DNA of 64,000 nucleotides from an uncultured Clostridia bacterium (GCA_944389475.1 CALXMM010000007.1:1-64000), one strand, 5' to 3'. Shown: positions 43,638 through 52,431, numbered from the stretch's first letter. Translations and numbers: made by a program. The notes: a model not told the origin generated them from the sequence alone.

Positions 43638-44507
43638 TTAAAATTCGACTGTTGTAGTCTCTGCAGGTTTTATCTCAAATGTTTTACTTTCGACATCATT
43701 ACCATTAATCACTTTAGTTAATTTATATTGTCCTACTGGTACATTTGTAAATATAACCTTTCCATCTCTACCCGTTTTTGAATCTCCTATAAATTCTATT
43801 TTATTATATTCTGGAAATATTTTATCAAATCTTACTTGTCCCCCTATTAACAAATCTTTTGTACCAGGTTTATAAAATGTAGCTTCAACTCTTCCATAAC
43901 GTTCAAAATATGTAACTAAGCCTGTTGTAACTGAAGATTTATATGTTTTTCCATTATGTACAAATTCAACTGTAAATTTATAATCAACTACCGAAAAATC
44001 TGTATTGTCAGGGCATTTAATAACTATGGTCTCACCATTTTCAAATTCAGATTTTGTATTTTTATTTTTATCTAAAAATTCAATTTGATTTTTATCATCA
44101 TAAAATTTTTCTATTTGTACTTTTTTTATTATAGAATCATCAACTCTTACCCTACATTCTGTATATAAAAATCCATCTTCTATATTATGTTGCCTATCAT
44201 TAAGTATTTTTAATTTCAATCCATATAATTCTGGTTTTTTAAATGTGTATTCATATTTTTTTATGGCTAAAGAATATTCATCTGCTTTTGCTTCCTCACT
44301 TAAAATAGGAACATAATTTGTATTATTATTTTCATTTATCTCCTCATCTTCATTTTCTAACAAATATACATCTATACTATTTTCTGCACTATAGTCTACA
44401 TCAACGTTATCTTCTTCATTTGATAGGCTAACTTTAGAAAAAATTACTATAGCAATAATCACAATTAAAATTATTATCAATAAAATTAATAATCTTTTAG
44501 ATTTCAT
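43638..44507 (-). CDS. Single-pass protein with C-terminal CnaB/SpaA-like domain
   Basis: A 289-residue protein with a basic N-terminus and one transmembrane helix (about 3-23), then an acidic Asn/Glu-rich linker (about 30-75). A beta domain around 130-190 contains KSEFENGETIVIKCPDN, and a CnaB-type beta sandwich occupies about 200-289 (VEATFYKP, TGRDGKVIFTNVPVGQYKL). No LPXTG sorting signal is seen, so the N-terminal helix is the anchor and most of the protein is extracellular. ATG 44507 follows AGAGGGG at 11 bp; a GTG at 44516 is a less likely start. The middle domain resembles one in the next upstream gene. Confidence 0.72.
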   Translation of the reverse strand: MKSKRLLILLIIILIVIIAIVIFSKVSLSNEEDNVDVDYSAENSIDVYLLENEDEEINENNNTNYVPILSEEAKADEYSLAIKKYEYTFKKPELYGLKLKILNDRQHNIEDGFLYTECRVRVDDSIIKKVQIEKFYDDKNQIEFLDKNKNTKSEFENGETIVIKCPDNTDFSVVDYKFTVEFVHNGKTYKSSVTTGLVTYFERYGRVEATFYKPGTKDLLIGGQVRFDKIFPEYNKIEFIGDSKTGRDGKVIFTNVPVGQYKLTKVINGNDVESKTFEIKPAETTTVEF

Positions 44508-44529
44508 AAAAAACACATCCCCTCTTTAT

Positions 44530-45507
44530 TTATGTAGTCCAATGAATTGTTACAGGTTGCTCCATATGGTTATCTATACCAGCATTAATTACATAATCAT
44601 CTCCATTTTCCGCTTCAAAAAAAACACCATTCAGTCTTTTTACATCAGTCTTTACTGTAACTATTAGATCATCCTTATTATTTGGACATTTAACATAAAA
44701 TTCATCATTAGCAGCAAATTCCGTTTTGATTTTTCCATTACTTTCTAAAATTTGTGCTCCTATATCATTACCATTATTATCTAATGCTGTCACTTCACAA
44801 TTCACTAATTCACCCGCTGTAACTGTATATTTGTATGGTCCCGCTATATATCCACCATTTTCATAAAAAACATTTTTAACATCTAAAGTTTTTACAGTTA
44901 ATGTTGAAACAAGATCAATTTCTTCATTATCTGTATAATCAAATTCTTCAATATATCTAATTAATTCTTCTGCTTTTCTAAATATTGTTTCATCTTTTAG
45001 TTTCAAATCATTTCGTACAGAATCCACATAACTAAGTTCCGTACCATATTTAGACTCTCCTGTACGAAATGCCAATTCCCATAGTGCTAATTGTTTAATC
45101 ATATAAGCTTCCTCAACAGTTTTAACTCCCATTTCTTCCAAACTTATACTTGGATATGTTTTTTTAAAAATCATATTTAATTGATCAGAAGCATAAGGTG
45201 CTTCACACCTTTTAAGTTTATCACCAACTTTAAGCTCACTATTGCCATATGATAAACTAAATATATCTACATTAGTATTTTCAGCTTTATACATTATGTT
45301 TAATGGGCTTGCTATTTGAGTTTGATTAACTTCGGATACAAATATCTCCTCTTTATCATCTATAAATGTATCTTTTGCAGGAACTAAATAATTGTTCTCT
45401 CTAAGCAATGTCATTCTATCAGCTATCTCATATCTGTATGTAACTACAGATAACAAAACAACAATTAATAAAATAATTGTAATTAAATACCTATAAATAT
45501 TTTTCAT
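44530..45507 (-). CDS. Membrane-anchored thioester-domain (TED/TQXA-like) protein
   Basis: A 325-residue protein with one N-terminal transmembrane helix (about 6-24). The region 98-150 shows the thioester adhesin pattern: RCEAPY with C101 and EAYMIKQLALWELA with Q139. These correspond to the Cys and the TQxAIW Gln that form an internal thioester in Gram-positive adhesins. A beta-rich part follows (about 200-325), with GPYKYTVTAGELVNCEV and TEFAANDEFYVKCPNN. Unlike classical thioester adhesins it has no C-terminal LPXTG. The Thr of TQ is replaced by Lys. Its start overlaps the previous stop by 4 bp. Confidence 0.68.
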   Translation of the reverse strand: MKNIYRYLITIILLIVVLLSVVTYRYEIADRMTLLRENNYLVPAKDTFIDDKEEIFVSEVNQTQIASPLNIMYKAENTNVDIFSLSYGNSELKVGDKLKRCEAPYASDQLNMIFKKTYPSISLEEMGVKTVEEAYMIKQLALWELAFRTGESKYGTELSYVDSVRNDLKLKDETIFRKAEELIRYIEEFDYTDNEEIDLVSTLTVKTLDVKNVFYENGGYIAGPYKYTVTAGELVNCEVTALDNNGNDIGAQILESNGKIKTEFAANDEFYVKCPNNKDDLIVTVKTDVKRLNGVFFEAENGDDYVINAGIDNHMEQPVTIHWTT

Positions 45508-46196
45508 TCTTTTATCCCCTCAAATTCCAAATCATATCTTAAAACCTTATTTTTTTCTTGTTCAAAATATCTATATACATAATCACCTGTATTGGTTGGA
45601 ACAGCATGATACATACCAGGGCTTAAATTCATAACTCCCGCATATCCATCCTTATTTGTAACTAATTTATGTAATAGTTCATTATCACTGTTGTATACAT
45701 TTAACTTTACTCCTGGTAAAGGATTTCCGCTTTTATCAGTTACCACGAATATAACAGCATTATCTGTAGTTTCATCTACAATATTTAACTCATAATGAGT
45801 ATCATTTGGAGAAAAGATAACTTTATACCTTTGATTATTTTTTGTATAACCATTTGGCACACTTTTTTCTTCCAAAAAGTATTCGCCATAGTCTAAACCT
45901 ACTACTCCACCTTGTCCCGCTTCATTTGTTTCAAAAGTAGAAACTATATTACCATCAAAATCCAAAACATTCCAAACTGCACCTTCTATAGATGTATCCA
46001 TATTTTTTAATCTAGTTAGGAAAATATAATTAGTAGTTGTACCTACTACTTTGCATTTTTTTTGTTCATTATTATAATTTATATACGCATCTATTGTTTT
46101 CTCTTCATAAATCATTTTATTAAATTGCACATATATCGCAAATAATAATGCAATTATTGTAATAAAAATAAATAATTTTATAACCGTATTTTTCAT
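45504..46196 (-). CDS. Single-pass protein with two CnaB/SpaA-like domains
   Basis: First gene of the accessory operon, 230 residues. ATG 46196 is chosen because AAAGGGGA lies 10 bp upstream; an in-frame ATG at 46241 has no RBS. One transmembrane helix (about 6-25) is followed by two prealbumin-like beta domains. The first reads EGAVWNVLDFDGNIVSTFET then GLDYGEYFLEEKSVPNGY; the second reads LPGVKLNVYNSDNELLHKLV then MNLSPGMYHAV. These are the SpaA/CnaB pattern of pilins and adhesins. No sorting signal is present, so it stays membrane-anchored. Confidence 0.78.
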   Translation of the reverse strand: MKNTVIKLFIFITIIALLFAIYVQFNKMIYEEKTIDAYINYNNEQKKCKVVGTTTNYIFLTRLKNMDTSIEGAVWNVLDFDGNIVSTFETNEAGQGGVVGLDYGEYFLEEKSVPNGYTKNNQRYKVIFSPNDTHYELNIVDETTDNAVIFVVTDKSGNPLPGVKLNVYNSDNELLHKLVTNKDGYAGVMNLSPGMYHAVPTNTGDYVYRYFEQEKNKVLRYDLEFEGIKE

Positions 46197-46252
46197 AATT
46201 ATTTTTTCCCCTTTATTTTCAATGTGAATTCTCATTTTCAAACTTATTCAAC

Positions 46253-46282
46253 ATTATATCTTATAATTGTTACGATTGTAAA
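46253..46282 (-). promoter_or_regulatory. Promoter of the accessory operon
   Basis: On the minus strand TTTACA (46282-46277), an 18-bp spacer and TATAAT (46258-46253), about 55 bp upstream of the first gene. Confidence 0.65.
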
Positions 46283-46332
46283 TAAAATAGACAAATTTTT
46301 AATCTTGCTATTATTAGAAATCAACAATTAAA

Positions 46333-46366
46333 AAGAAGTGCTCCCTAGATTTAGGTTACACTTCTT
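46333..46366 (-). terminator. Terminator after the CBS-domain remnant
   Basis: AAGAAGTG (46333-46340) pairs with CACTTCTT (46359-46366), with an inner CCTA/TAGG stem. TTTTTAATT follows on the minus strand. It survives downstream of a gene remnant. Confidence 0.65.
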
Positions 46367-46399
46367 AATTCTAATTATTTATTCTTTCCATGGCAGTTC

Positions 46400-46561
46400 T
46401 TATTCTACATTTACAATATCTAATAAAGGATTTTCACTAAATATTCCTACTAATTTTTCATTTTCCAAAATTTGGACATGAGTATATAATTTTTTTGTCA
46501 TTTCTTTGATTGTGTCATATATACTATATATAATTATATTATTTGTTTTTATTTTAGTCAA
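46400..46561 (-). pseudogene. Remnant of a CBS-domain protein
   Basis: An open frame without a usable start or RBS ends KKLYTHVQILENEKLVGIFS then ENPLLDIVNVE and a TAA stop. This is the second half of a CBS domain; the rest of the gene is missing upstream. A complete CBS protein exists at 52517. The remnant suggests past deletion or insertion at this spot. Confidence 0.6.
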
Positions 46562-46609
46562 TTAAATAAAGAAAATTTTTAAAAAATGTGATTTTTTTTT
46601 CATATTTTA

Positions 46610-46638
46610 TTGACATGAAATATATTTCATATTATAAT
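46610..46638 (+). promoter_or_regulatory. Perfect-consensus promoter with operator palindrome
   Basis: TTGACA (46610-46615), a 17-bp spacer and TATAAT (46633-46638). The spacer is almost filled by the perfect palindrome ATGAAATATATTTCAT (46615-46630), which looks like a repressor site. Confidence 0.85.
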
Positions 46639-46671
46639 TAAGTCTCCTAATAACTATAAAAAAGGAGCATT

Positions 46672-46896
46672 ATGGCAAACTATTATACATTACAACAGAT
46701 AAAATATATTTATAATACTCTAACTTCATGTAAAGGAAGTTGTCCTTTTTGTAATTTTAGGAAACTTCGTAACTATATAGATGACAATGGTTTCGAAGAA
46801 TTTCAACGGCAGTTACATGAAGATATTTTACCTGATAATATAAAGCGTGCCTTTGAGATAAAAATTAAGATGCTACAAAAAAACTCAAAATCTTAA
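46672..46896 (+). CDS. Small Cys-motif protein, paralogue of the next gene
   Basis: A 74-residue protein of unknown family. It starts MANYYTLQQIKYIYNTL. A cysteine cluster C-x3-C-x2-C (SCKGSCPFCNF, near residue 19) could bind metal. FEEFQRQLHEDIL then parallels FGLEEFRKRLNQKL in the next gene. AAAGGAG lies 7 bp before the ATG. Expression is from a perfect-consensus promoter and stops at a strong terminator, so the gene is a free-standing unit that could be highly expressed when its operator is free. Confidence 0.7.
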   Translation: MANYYTLQQIKYIYNTLTSCKGSCPFCNFRKLRNYIDDNGFEEFQRQLHEDILPDNIKRAFEIKIKMLQKNSKS

Positions 46897-46909
46897 TTTT
46901 TAACTCCTT

Positions 46910-46948
46910 TCCTCCCTATACTTATAATTAAGATAGGGAGGATTTTTT
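46910..46948 (+). terminator. Terminator after the first small gene
   Basis: TCCTCCCTAT (46910-46919) pairs with ATAGGGAGGA (46933-46942), followed by six T residues. Confidence 0.88.
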
Positions 46949-46965
46949 ATACCTTTCTTAGTCAA

Positions 46966-46994
46966 TTGATTTTATGTAAGTTTCGTGTTATAAT
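46966..46994 (+). promoter_or_regulatory. Extended -10 promoter for the second small gene
   Basis: TTGATT (46966-46971), a 17-bp spacer and TATAAT (46989-46994), with TG one base upstream of the -10 box. Confidence 0.7.
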
Positions 46995-47031
46995 AACATT
47001 ATGTTAATTGGCATTTTTAGAAAGGACTATC

Positions 47032-47205
47032 ATGCCTAATTATACAAGAAAAGATGTTGAAAAAGTATATAAATATTTATCTTATTATTCACGAAAAGGA
47101 AGCCTTGCTCATAGTGATTATGGTATTCTTGCCCGGATGAATATGTTTGGGCTTGAGGAGTTTCGTAAAAGATTAAATCAGAAACTTAGGCAAAACTCTT
47201 TATAA
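47032..47205 (+). CDS. Small 57-residue protein, paralogue of the previous gene
   Basis: Starts at ATG 47032 with GAAAGGA upstream. It aligns along its length with the gene at 46672 (MPNYTRKDVEKVYKYLSYYS against MANYYTLQQIKYIYNTL), but the cysteines are replaced by GSLAHSDYG. The C-terminal half, GLEEFRKRLNQKLRQ, is shared. The family is unknown. Its 3' end overlaps by 6 bp the 3' end of a truncated gene on the other strand, which suggests the pair arrived by insertion. Confidence 0.7.
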   Translation: MPNYTRKDVEKVYKYLSYYSRKGSLAHSDYGILARMNMFGLEEFRKRLNQKLRQNSL

Positions 47206-47565
47206 TAACTCTCTAGTAGATGATGTTTTTGAACCATGATGTGGAATTTTTATTATATCTGCTTTTAATCTACTTTTATTAGTTATTTCAATAATTCTTT
47301 TTTCAGCAATTTCCTCAATATCTCCTGTAAACAACATTGAAAAATTATTATAATGTATATTAAAAACTAAAGAATTATTATTTATTACATTTTCTTCTAT
47401 TTGCTCACTTTCTGGGAATAGTATATCTAGATATAAATCTTTTTCAATATTTATTTTATCTCCTCTTTTTCCTACTATAACTGGTATATTCTTTTCTTTT
47501 TCCATCAACCATTCCTGTTTCGAATCGATATTCGTAAACCTATCCTCTTTTCTTACACTTACCAT
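47200..47565 (-). pseudogene. Truncated ComEC-type metallo-beta-lactamase fragment
   Basis: A 121-residue open frame with a plausible RBS (AAGGAGAG) resembles the C-terminal lactamase part of ComEC-like competence proteins. KGNIPVI-like and GDKINIEKDLYLDILFPE segments are followed by LVFNIHYNNFSMLFTGDIEE and IIKIPHHGSKTSSTRELL. The HxHxDH metal site that should precede is missing. The protein stops where a full one would go on for dozens of residues. It is therefore probably a remnant, although a short functional protein cannot be excluded. Confidence 0.6.
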
Positions 47566-47602
47566 AATTCTCTCTCCTTCACTAATTTTTTTAGTGAAAC
47601 GG

Positions 47603-47633
47603 AAAATGTCAGCATTTAGAATGCTGACATTTT
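47603..47633 (-). terminator. Hairpin behind secA
   Basis: AAAATGTCAGCAT (47603-47615) pairs with ATGCTGACATTTT (47621-47633) around a 5-nt loop. It can end the secA transcript; the T run is short. Confidence 0.7.
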
Positions 47634-47694
47634 ATAAGATTTCTTAATTTGTTTACACAGTATTTTTATTGATATATAAAGGTTTTCTTTTGAT

Positions 47695-47752
47695 TTGTCC
47701 ACAAACTTTAATTTATGTGGACAAATCGTGGACATTTGTCCACTGTGGACAA
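47695..47752. promoter_or_regulatory. Cluster of five DnaA-box-like 9-mers
   Basis: TTGTCCACA occurs at 47695-47703 (+), 47716-47724 (-) and 47744-47752 (-). One-mismatch forms are at 47727-47735 (-) and 47736-47744 (+). Together they form two nested inverted repeats. The motif fits the DnaA box consensus TTWTNCACA or its TTGTCCACA variant. It lies between secA and a pseudogene, not beside dnaA. Confidence 0.5.
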
Positions 47753-47799
47753 GTTTTTGCATTTTATTTATTTTTATAAATGCTTATTTTTCATTGGGT

Positions 47800-50571
47800 T
47801 TAAGCATTTCTACCATGACAGTTTTTGTACTTTTTGCCACTTCCACATGGGCAAGGGTCGTTTCTACCAATCTTTGGTCCATCATTTACAATTGTTTGAT
47901 GTGCATGATTTTTATCTGATTGAGATAATTTACCATCTACCAAGCTTATTGCTGATTCATCAAATCCTTCTTTTGTTTCACTTACACTAGATGTTCTAAC
48001 TACATTTCCTACTTTTTCTACATGGCAAAGTATCTTAACAACATCTAACTTAATGTTTTCATTCATTTCATCAAACATATCTGTTCCTTCAATTCTGTAT
48101 TGAACAACAGGGTCTTTTTGTCCATACGCACGAAGACCAATACCATTTTTTAATTCTTCCATATTATCGATATGGTCCATCCATTTTTGGTCAACAACTT
48201 TTAGAACAACAACTCTTTCAAGTTCTCTTATTTCTTTTTCTCCAAAGTCTTGCTCTTTAGCAGCATATGCAGCATTAACTTTATTTGATAATTCTTCTGT
48301 AACTTCTATAATATCTGGTTCATCTTTTTTCATACTGTCTAATTCAGTTACACCAAATTCATCTAAAATATCTTGCATTAATGCTTCTTTATTTAGTTTT
48401 TCACCTTCAGCTAAATTGAAGTGTGTTGCCAAAACATCATCTACAATTGAAGCAAACATTTTCTCTATATTATCTTTTAAATCTTTACCATCAAGAACTT
48501 CTCTTCTTTGTTTATAAATCAACTCTCTTTGAGCATTCATAACATCATCATATTTTAATACATTCTTTCTGATACTAAAGTTTCTACCTTCAACCCTCTT
48601 TTGAGCATTCTCAACAGCTTTAGTAATAACTTTAGATTCTATTGGTAAATCTTCTGATGCATTTAATTTATCATATACTTTTGTTATTGCAGCTCCACCG
48701 AAGATTTTCATTAAGTTATCATCTAGACCAATATAAAATCTTGAAGAACCTGGATCTCCTTGACGACCACTACGACCACGTAATTGGTTATCAATTCTTC
48801 TTGATTCATGTCTTTCTGTACCAATTATTTTTAAACCGCCAGCTTCAATAACTTTTTGTTTTTCTTCTGCTATTTCTTGGTCATATTGCTTAACTAATTC
48901 TCTAAATACTTTTCTAGCATTTAAAATGTCTTGATCATCTGTTTCATTAAATGCTGTAGCTTGTTCTATAATTTCTGGAGAATACTTCTTTCTTTTCATA
49001 GCTTGTTTTGCTAAGAATTCACTATTTCCTCCAAGCATAATATCAGTACCACGACCAGCCATATTTGTTGCTATTGTAACAGCTCCAAATTTACCTGCTT
49101 GTGCTATTATTTCAGCTTCTCTTTCATGAGCTTTAGCATTTAATACTTGGTGTTTAATACCTTCCTTTGTTAAAATCTTACTTAATTTTTCTGATTTTTC
49201 AATTGAAACGGTACCAATTAAGACTGGTTGTCCTTTGGCATGACTTTCTTTTACATCATTTACAACTGCTTTAAATTTAGCTCTTTCATTTTTATAAACA
49301 ATATCTGGATAATCTTTTCTTATCATAGGTTTATTTGTTGGTATAGAAACAACATCCAAATGATAAATTTCTTGGAATTCTGACTCTTCTGTCATAGCAG
49401 TACCAGTCATACCAGATAATTTTTCATACATTCTAAAGTAATTTTGGAACGTAATTGTTGCAAGTGTTTTAGATTCATCTGCAATTTTAACATGTTCTTT
49501 TGCTTCAATAGCTTGATGTAGACCATTATTGTATCTTCTTCCATACATAATACGTCCAGTAAATTCATCTACTATTAAAACTTCTCCATCTTTAACGATA
49601 TAATCTATATCTTTCTTCATAACTCCATGTGCACGTAATGCTTGGTTAACATTGTGTACAATTTCTGAGTTCTCTAAGTCGTTGAAATTTTCAAGATTAA
49701 AATATTCCTCAGCTTTTTTAATACCCTTTTGTGTTAATGAAGCTGATTTAGCTTTTAAATCTACTATATAATCATATTTCTCATTGTCCTCTGCCTGATT
49801 ATAATCTTTTACATCTTCTTCTACGATAACTTTTGGTTGTAATGTTCTTACAAAGCTATCTGCTTTTTTATATAATTCTGATGATTTACTTGCTCTACCA
49901 GAAATAATAAGTGGTGTACGAGCCTCATCAATTAAAATACTATCTATTTCATCAACTATTGCATAATTTAATGGTCTTTGTACAAGTTGTTCCTTATATA
50001 AAACCATATTGTCTCTTAAATAATCGAATCCAAACTCATTATTTGTACCATATGTTATGTCTGCTGCATATGCAGCTCTTCTTTGGTCTGGTTCCAATCC
50101 ATTAACAACAAGACCTACTGAAAGTCCTAAGAATCTATATAATTTACCCATCCATTCACTATCTCTTTTAGCTAGGTAATCATTTACTGTTATAATATGA
50201 ACACCTTTTCCTGTTAGTGCATTTAGGTATGCTGGAAGTGTTGCCACTAAAGTTTTTCCTTCACCAGTCTTCATCTCTGAAATTCTACCTTGGTGTAATA
50301 TAATACCACCAATTAATTGAACATCAAAATGCCTTAATCCTAAAACTCTTTTAGACGCTTCTCTAACAACTGCAAAAGCTTCTGGTAATATGTCATCCAA
50401 TGTCTTACCATCTTTTAATTGCTTTTTAAAATAATTTGTTTTTTCTGTTAGTTCTTTGTCTGATAATTTCTCCATCTCTGGTTCTAATTTGTTAATCTGC
50501 TCTACTATTGGCATTACTCTCTTAACTTCTTTTTCACTGTATGATTTAAAGATCTTCTTTAATACGCCCAT
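47800..50571 (-). CDS. secA: Protein translocase ATPase SecA
   Basis: SecA drives preproteins through SecYEG using ATP. The 923-residue protein has [17 protein letters not shown] (Walker A), [20 protein letters not shown] (DEID box), the preprotein cross-linking domain, [13 protein letters not shown] and the second motor with [10 protein letters not shown]. It ends in the zinc-binding [14 protein letters not shown], which contacts SecB-like factors or phospholipid. It is monocistronic here; a TTGCTA-N17-TATAGT promoter lies upstream. AGGAGG precedes the ATG at 12 bp. Confidence 0.98.
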   Translation of the reverse strand: MGVLKKIFKSYSEKEVKRVMPIVEQINKLEPEMEKLSDKELTEKTNYFKKQLKDGKTLDDILPEAFAVVREASKRVLGLRHFDVQLIGGIILHQGRISEMKTGEGKTLVATLPAYLNALTGKGVHIITVNDYLAKRDSEWMGKLYRFLGLSVGLVVNGLEPDQRRAAYAADITYGTNNEFGFDYLRDNMVLYKEQLVQRPLNYAIVDEIDSILIDEARTPLIISGRASKSSELYKKADSFVRTLQPKVIVEEDVKDYNQAEDNEKYDYIVDLKAKSASLTQKGIKKAEEYFNLENFNDLENSEIVHNVNQALRAHGVMKKDIDYIVKDGEVLIVDEFTGRIMYGRRYNNGLHQAIEAKEHVKIADESKTLATITFQNYFRMYEKLSGMTGTAMTEESEFQEIYHLDVVSIPTNKPMIRKDYPDIVYKNERAKFKAVVNDVKESHAKGQPVLIGTVSIEKSEKLSKILTKEGIKHQVLNAKAHEREAEIIAQAGKFGAVTIATNMAGRGTDIMLGGNSEFLAKQAMKRKKYSPEIIEQATAFNETDDQDILNARKVFRELVKQYDQEIAEEKQKVIEAGGLKIIGTERHESRRIDNQLRGRSGRQGDPGSSRFYIGLDDNLMKIFGGAAITKVYDKLNASEDLPIESKVITKAVENAQKRVEGRNFSIRKNVLKYDDVMNAQRELIYKQRREVLDGKDLKDNIEKMFASIVDDVLATHFNLAEGEKLNKEALMQDILDEFGVTELDSMKKDEPDIIEVTEELSNKVNAAYAAKEQDFGEKEIRELERVVVLKVVDQKWMDHIDNMEELKNGIGLRAYGQKDPVVQYRIEGTDMFDEMNENIKLDVVKILCHVEKVGNVVRTSSVSETKEGFDESAISLVDGKLSQSDKNHAHQTIVNDGPKIGRNDPCPCGSGKKYKNCHGRNA

Positions 50572-50606
50572 TCGTCTTTTGCCTCCTAAAAATAAATATC
50601 AAATGT

Positions 50607-50635
50607 ACTATATCACTAAAATGTTTTTTTAGCAA
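50607..50635 (-). promoter_or_regulatory. Sigma-A promoter for secA
   Basis: On the minus strand TTGCTA (50635-50630), a 17-bp spacer and TATAGT (50612-50607). Confidence 0.65.
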
Positions 50636-50704
50636 TAATTTATTTTAAAAAAACATATATAAGGAAAAAATTTCATAATATTTATAAATGGAGGTGGAAT
50701 TATT

Positions 50705-51238
50705 TTGTTTATATATAATATAAAGGTTAGTGGAAGTTTAATATTTAAAATATTTTTTGTAATTGTAACAATTATAATAGTTACAGTTTTTTCGGTATGT
50801 TGCTATAATCTTTTTATGGATGCTAAAAATAATGTTAGTGTTTTAGATAACTCATCATCCGTGATTGAAATAGACCCAAAAAATTATACTAATATTTTAA
50901 AAGATTCTCATGAACATATAGATAATTATATTGGTAAATCTTATAAATTTTCTGGATATGTTTATAGAGCATATGATTTTACAGATGAGCAATTTGTGCT
51001 CGCACGTGATATGGTAATAAGTTCAGATTTTCAAACACTTATAGTTGGTTTTTTATCAGAATATAAAGATATAAAAAATTTTGCAGATGGAACTTGGGTA
51101 GAAGTTACCGGAACAATAAAAAAAGTTGATTACCATGGTGATATGCCAGAATTACAAATTACTACATTAAAGGAAATAGATAAACCAAATGATGAGTTTG
51201 TTTATCCACCGGATGAATCATACGTTCCTACAGTATGA
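50705..51238 (+). CDS. Membrane-anchored OB-fold-like protein (TIGR03943/YcgQ C-terminal type)
   Basis: A 177-residue protein with a TTG start at 50705, preceded by GGAGGTGG at about 9 bp. One transmembrane helix spans about 11-34. The extracellular part contains IGKSYKFSGYVYRAYDF, FVLARDMVISSDFQTLIVGF and DGTWVEVTGTIKKVDYHGDM, which match the C-terminal beta-barrel domain of the YcgQ/TIGR03943 family. The family's usual N-terminal four-helix part is absent. It is a single gene, convergent with ytvI. Function is unknown. Confidence 0.6.
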   Translation: MFIYNIKVSGSLIFKIFFVIVTIIIVTVFSVCCYNLFMDAKNNVSVLDNSSSVIEIDPKNYTNILKDSHEHIDNYIGKSYKFSGYVYRAYDFTDEQFVLARDMVISSDFQTLIVGFLSEYKDIKNFADGTWVEVTGTIKKVDYHGDMPELQITTLKEIDKPNDEFVYPPDESYVPTV

Positions 51239-51244
51239 TTCATC
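51212..51244. terminator. Inverted repeat between convergent genes
   Basis: GATGAATCATAC (51212-51223) and GTATGATTCATC (51233-51244) form a 12-bp stem that overlaps the last codons of the plus-strand gene. No T run follows, so terminator function is uncertain. Confidence 0.5.
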
Positions 51245-51247
51245 ACC

Positions 51248-52342
51248 CTACCTTTCTAGTATAGCTTTTATAACACCTTTGTCTATTAATGTACCAAATA
51301 TATTTTTTAGAACAATTAAAATTATTGGACCTAAAACCATTCCCCACACTCCAACAAATTTAAAACCTGTGTACATAGCTATTAATGTAAATATTGGGTG
51401 TATTCCTATTTTATTACTTACTAATTTCGGTTCAAGAAATTGTCTTACTATGGACATTATTACCCAAAGAGCCAAAATTGATATTGCAAGCTGTAAATTT
51501 CCATCCGCAGCGCATATTACTGCCCAAGGCAACATTACTGTTCCAGACCCCAATATAGGAAGAGCATCAACAAAAGCAATTCCTAAAGCAATTAGTAATG
51601 GATATTTAATATTCATTCCAATAATATTTAATATATAAAAACCAATGAGTGAAATTACAAAAGAAACTAAAACTAGTATAAATTCAGCTTTTAAATAATT
51701 TCCTACAGAGCCTATTATTTCTCTAATATGTGTGCCAAGTTTTTTTACCCATTTAGTAGGCAAATGATGTTCTACTTCATCTATCATATATACTTTATCA
51801 ACACACATAAAATATAGAGCTATTAAAGTTATAGATGTATAAATTGCAATTGTTGGAATTTGTATTAAAATATCTATTAATTTTGATAAACTATTTTTTA
51901 TCCATATTCCTATATTGTTAAAAAAATCATCTCCCGAAGTTTCAAATACCTTTTCTACCTGTTCTGGTAAATGTAATCTTTTAACATCAAATTGTGATGA
52001 AATACTTTGAATTTGAGTATATGCTTTATCTATATAATTATTTACTCCTTGCATTAAATTTGATGCCTCAGAAATTAATGTAGAAATACCCCAAACAAGT
52101 AAGCCTGTAATTATTGCTATTGTTATTAAAAATATTATTATACTACTTGTCCTTCTTTTTAAATTAAATTTTTTCATAAAAAATTTAATTGGATGCTCTA
52201 GAGTTAATGATAGTATAAACGCTATAAGAAATGGCATATAGAAAACACTGAGTTTAAATAAAAGTATTAAAACTATGATACTAAGAATAATTACCCATAT
52301 TCGTTTAAATACTTTAGAAAAATAACCTACATCAAAAACCAT
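51248..52342 (-). CDS. ytvI: YtvI-type sporulation permease (AI-2E transporter family)
   Basis: A 364-residue protein of the AI-2E/PerM family, in the sporulation YtvI subgroup. Hydrophobic segments lie at about 12-45, 60-85, 155-180, 215-245, 250-290 and 305-350. An amphipathic extracellular stretch (about 88-150) sits between them. Signatures include MPFLIAFILSLTLEHPIKFF near the N-terminus and ALGIAFVDALPILGSGTVMLPWA near residue 250. In Bacillus the ytvI product is an integral protein linked to sporulation; the substrate is not established. It is preceded by GGAGGG. Confidence 0.85.
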   Translation of the reverse strand: MVFDVGYFSKVFKRIWVIILSIIVLILLFKLSVFYMPFLIAFILSLTLEHPIKFFMKKFNLKRRTSSIIIFLITIAIITGLLVWGISTLISEASNLMQGVNNYIDKAYTQIQSISSQFDVKRLHLPEQVEKVFETSGDDFFNNIGIWIKNSLSKLIDILIQIPTIAIYTSITLIALYFMCVDKVYMIDEVEHHLPTKWVKKLGTHIREIIGSVGNYLKAEFILVLVSFVISLIGFYILNIIGMNIKYPLLIALGIAFVDALPILGSGTVMLPWAVICAADGNLQLAISILALWVIMSIVRQFLEPKLVSNKIGIHPIFTLIAMYTGFKFVGVWGMVLGPIILIVLKNIFGTLIDKGVIKAILER

Positions 52343-52431
52343 TTCTCCCTCCTTATTCTATTATATGTATATTTATATTATTTATGACAATTTGGATTTC
52401 CTTCTCCATTTTTAATTAAATGCACATAAGA

